50,030 bases of DNA from Clostridia bacterium (GTDB lineage Bacteria > Bacillota > Clostridia > Oscillospirales > CAG-272): assembly GCA_017398585.1 (NCBI GenBank), contig JAFQFS010000107.1:1-50030 (forward strand), given 5' to 3'. Every line of letters begins with the position of its first letter. The first letter of the stretch is position 1. A model generated the notes under the pieces. The model was given only the letters and a program-made list of their open reading frames with translations, was not told the DNA's origin and made no database searches. This document shows positions 49,954-50,030 of this stretch, piece by piece. Made by a program: the position numbers and the translations under genes.

Positions 49954-50030
49954 AAACAGGCTGCTGAGAAAGCGGCGAGCAAGATCGCTCATTGAAAATT
50001 GAACAACAATGTACTAAAAAGACTCCGAAA
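49954..50030 (+). other. Leader upstream of a probable 16S rRNA gene
   Basis: ATTGAAAATTGAACAA, a phrase often seen just before 16S genes in Clostridia, follows a GAGCAAGATCGCTC stem. No 16S sequence is reached before the window ends. Confidence 0.55.

Noticed and set aside
49621..49992. 123-codon minus-strand ORF at the window end
   Set aside because: Its repeated Phe/Ser-rich blocks are the reverse translation of tandem A-rich promoters.

Overview
The window looks like a chromosome segment from a moderately GC-rich, low-branching Firmicute, most likely an uncultured gut member of class Clostridia (Oscillospirales or Christensenellales type). Support: consensus sigma-A promoters (TTGACA or TTGCAA, 17 bp, TATAAT) and strong GGAGG ribosome sites; Clostridia-typical families (DUF1385, DUF3842, DUF436/UPF0340, meso-diaminopimelate dehydrogenase); lipoprotein solute-binding proteins of about 510 residues; and glycoside-degrading genes. 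The species is inferred, not shown. No phage, integrase, transposase or CRISPR array was seen.

Layout. 0.3-4.2 kb: a secreted M23-like protein with a degenerate active site, a 344-bp structured palindromic element, and a DUF4091 (GH123-like) protein. 4.4-10.8 kb: a minus-strand operon DUF1385-prmC-leuA-cimA-ddl (release-factor methylation, leucine and isoleucine synthesis, peptidoglycan precursor). 10.9-15.1 kb: YbaK-like deacylase, MntP manganese exporter, divergent diaminopimelate dehydrogenase, a sugar isomerase/epimerase and a NUDIX hydrolase. 15.1-20 kb: an XRE regulator with a long helical C-terminus, divergent from an 18-codon ORF behind a near-perfect promoter, an intrinsic terminator, and two TMD-NBD ABC exporters. 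20-24.9 kb: a compact operon CPBP protease-tadA-HAD-M6 protease-DUF436-TrmH. 25-33.3 kb: GH3 lipoprotein, an orphan solute-binding lipoprotein, SLOG-like protein, small XRE regulator, and a GH109-like/GH36 pair. 33.4-41.5 kb: ACT-domain protein plus phenylacetate-CoA ligase, a Gfo/Idh/MocA dehydrogenase and a ThuA-like protein separated by a second copy of the structured element, a second solute-binding protein, and a PurF-like protein lacking the N-terminal cysteine. 41.7-46 kb: RNase P RNA, DUF3842, a cysteine-rich secreted protein, and a third solute-binding protein. 46.2-49.6 kb: MATE exporter, ASRT-family protein, mannonate-oxidoreductase-like SDR and a small lipoprotein. The window ends in three tandem consensus promoters and a leader-like sequence, probably just upstream of an rRNA operon.

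The intergenic DNA is unusually structured. A REP-like palindrome family (about fourteen sites) follows or precedes many genes, two arrays of short hairpins separated by GTGAAAT occur, one 120-bp branched hairpin cluster lies upstream of the phenylacetate-CoA ligase/ACT pair's intergenic gap, and a roughly 350-bp element occurs twice with conserved core blocks and a compensatory stem change. The most promising candidate systems are (i) the regulator/short peptide/ABC exporter locus at 15.1-20 kb, which has the layout of a peptide-signalling or leader-peptide attenuation system, and (ii) the twice-present structured element at 2.1 kb and 37 kb. All functional statements are from reading the sequence; no searches were run.
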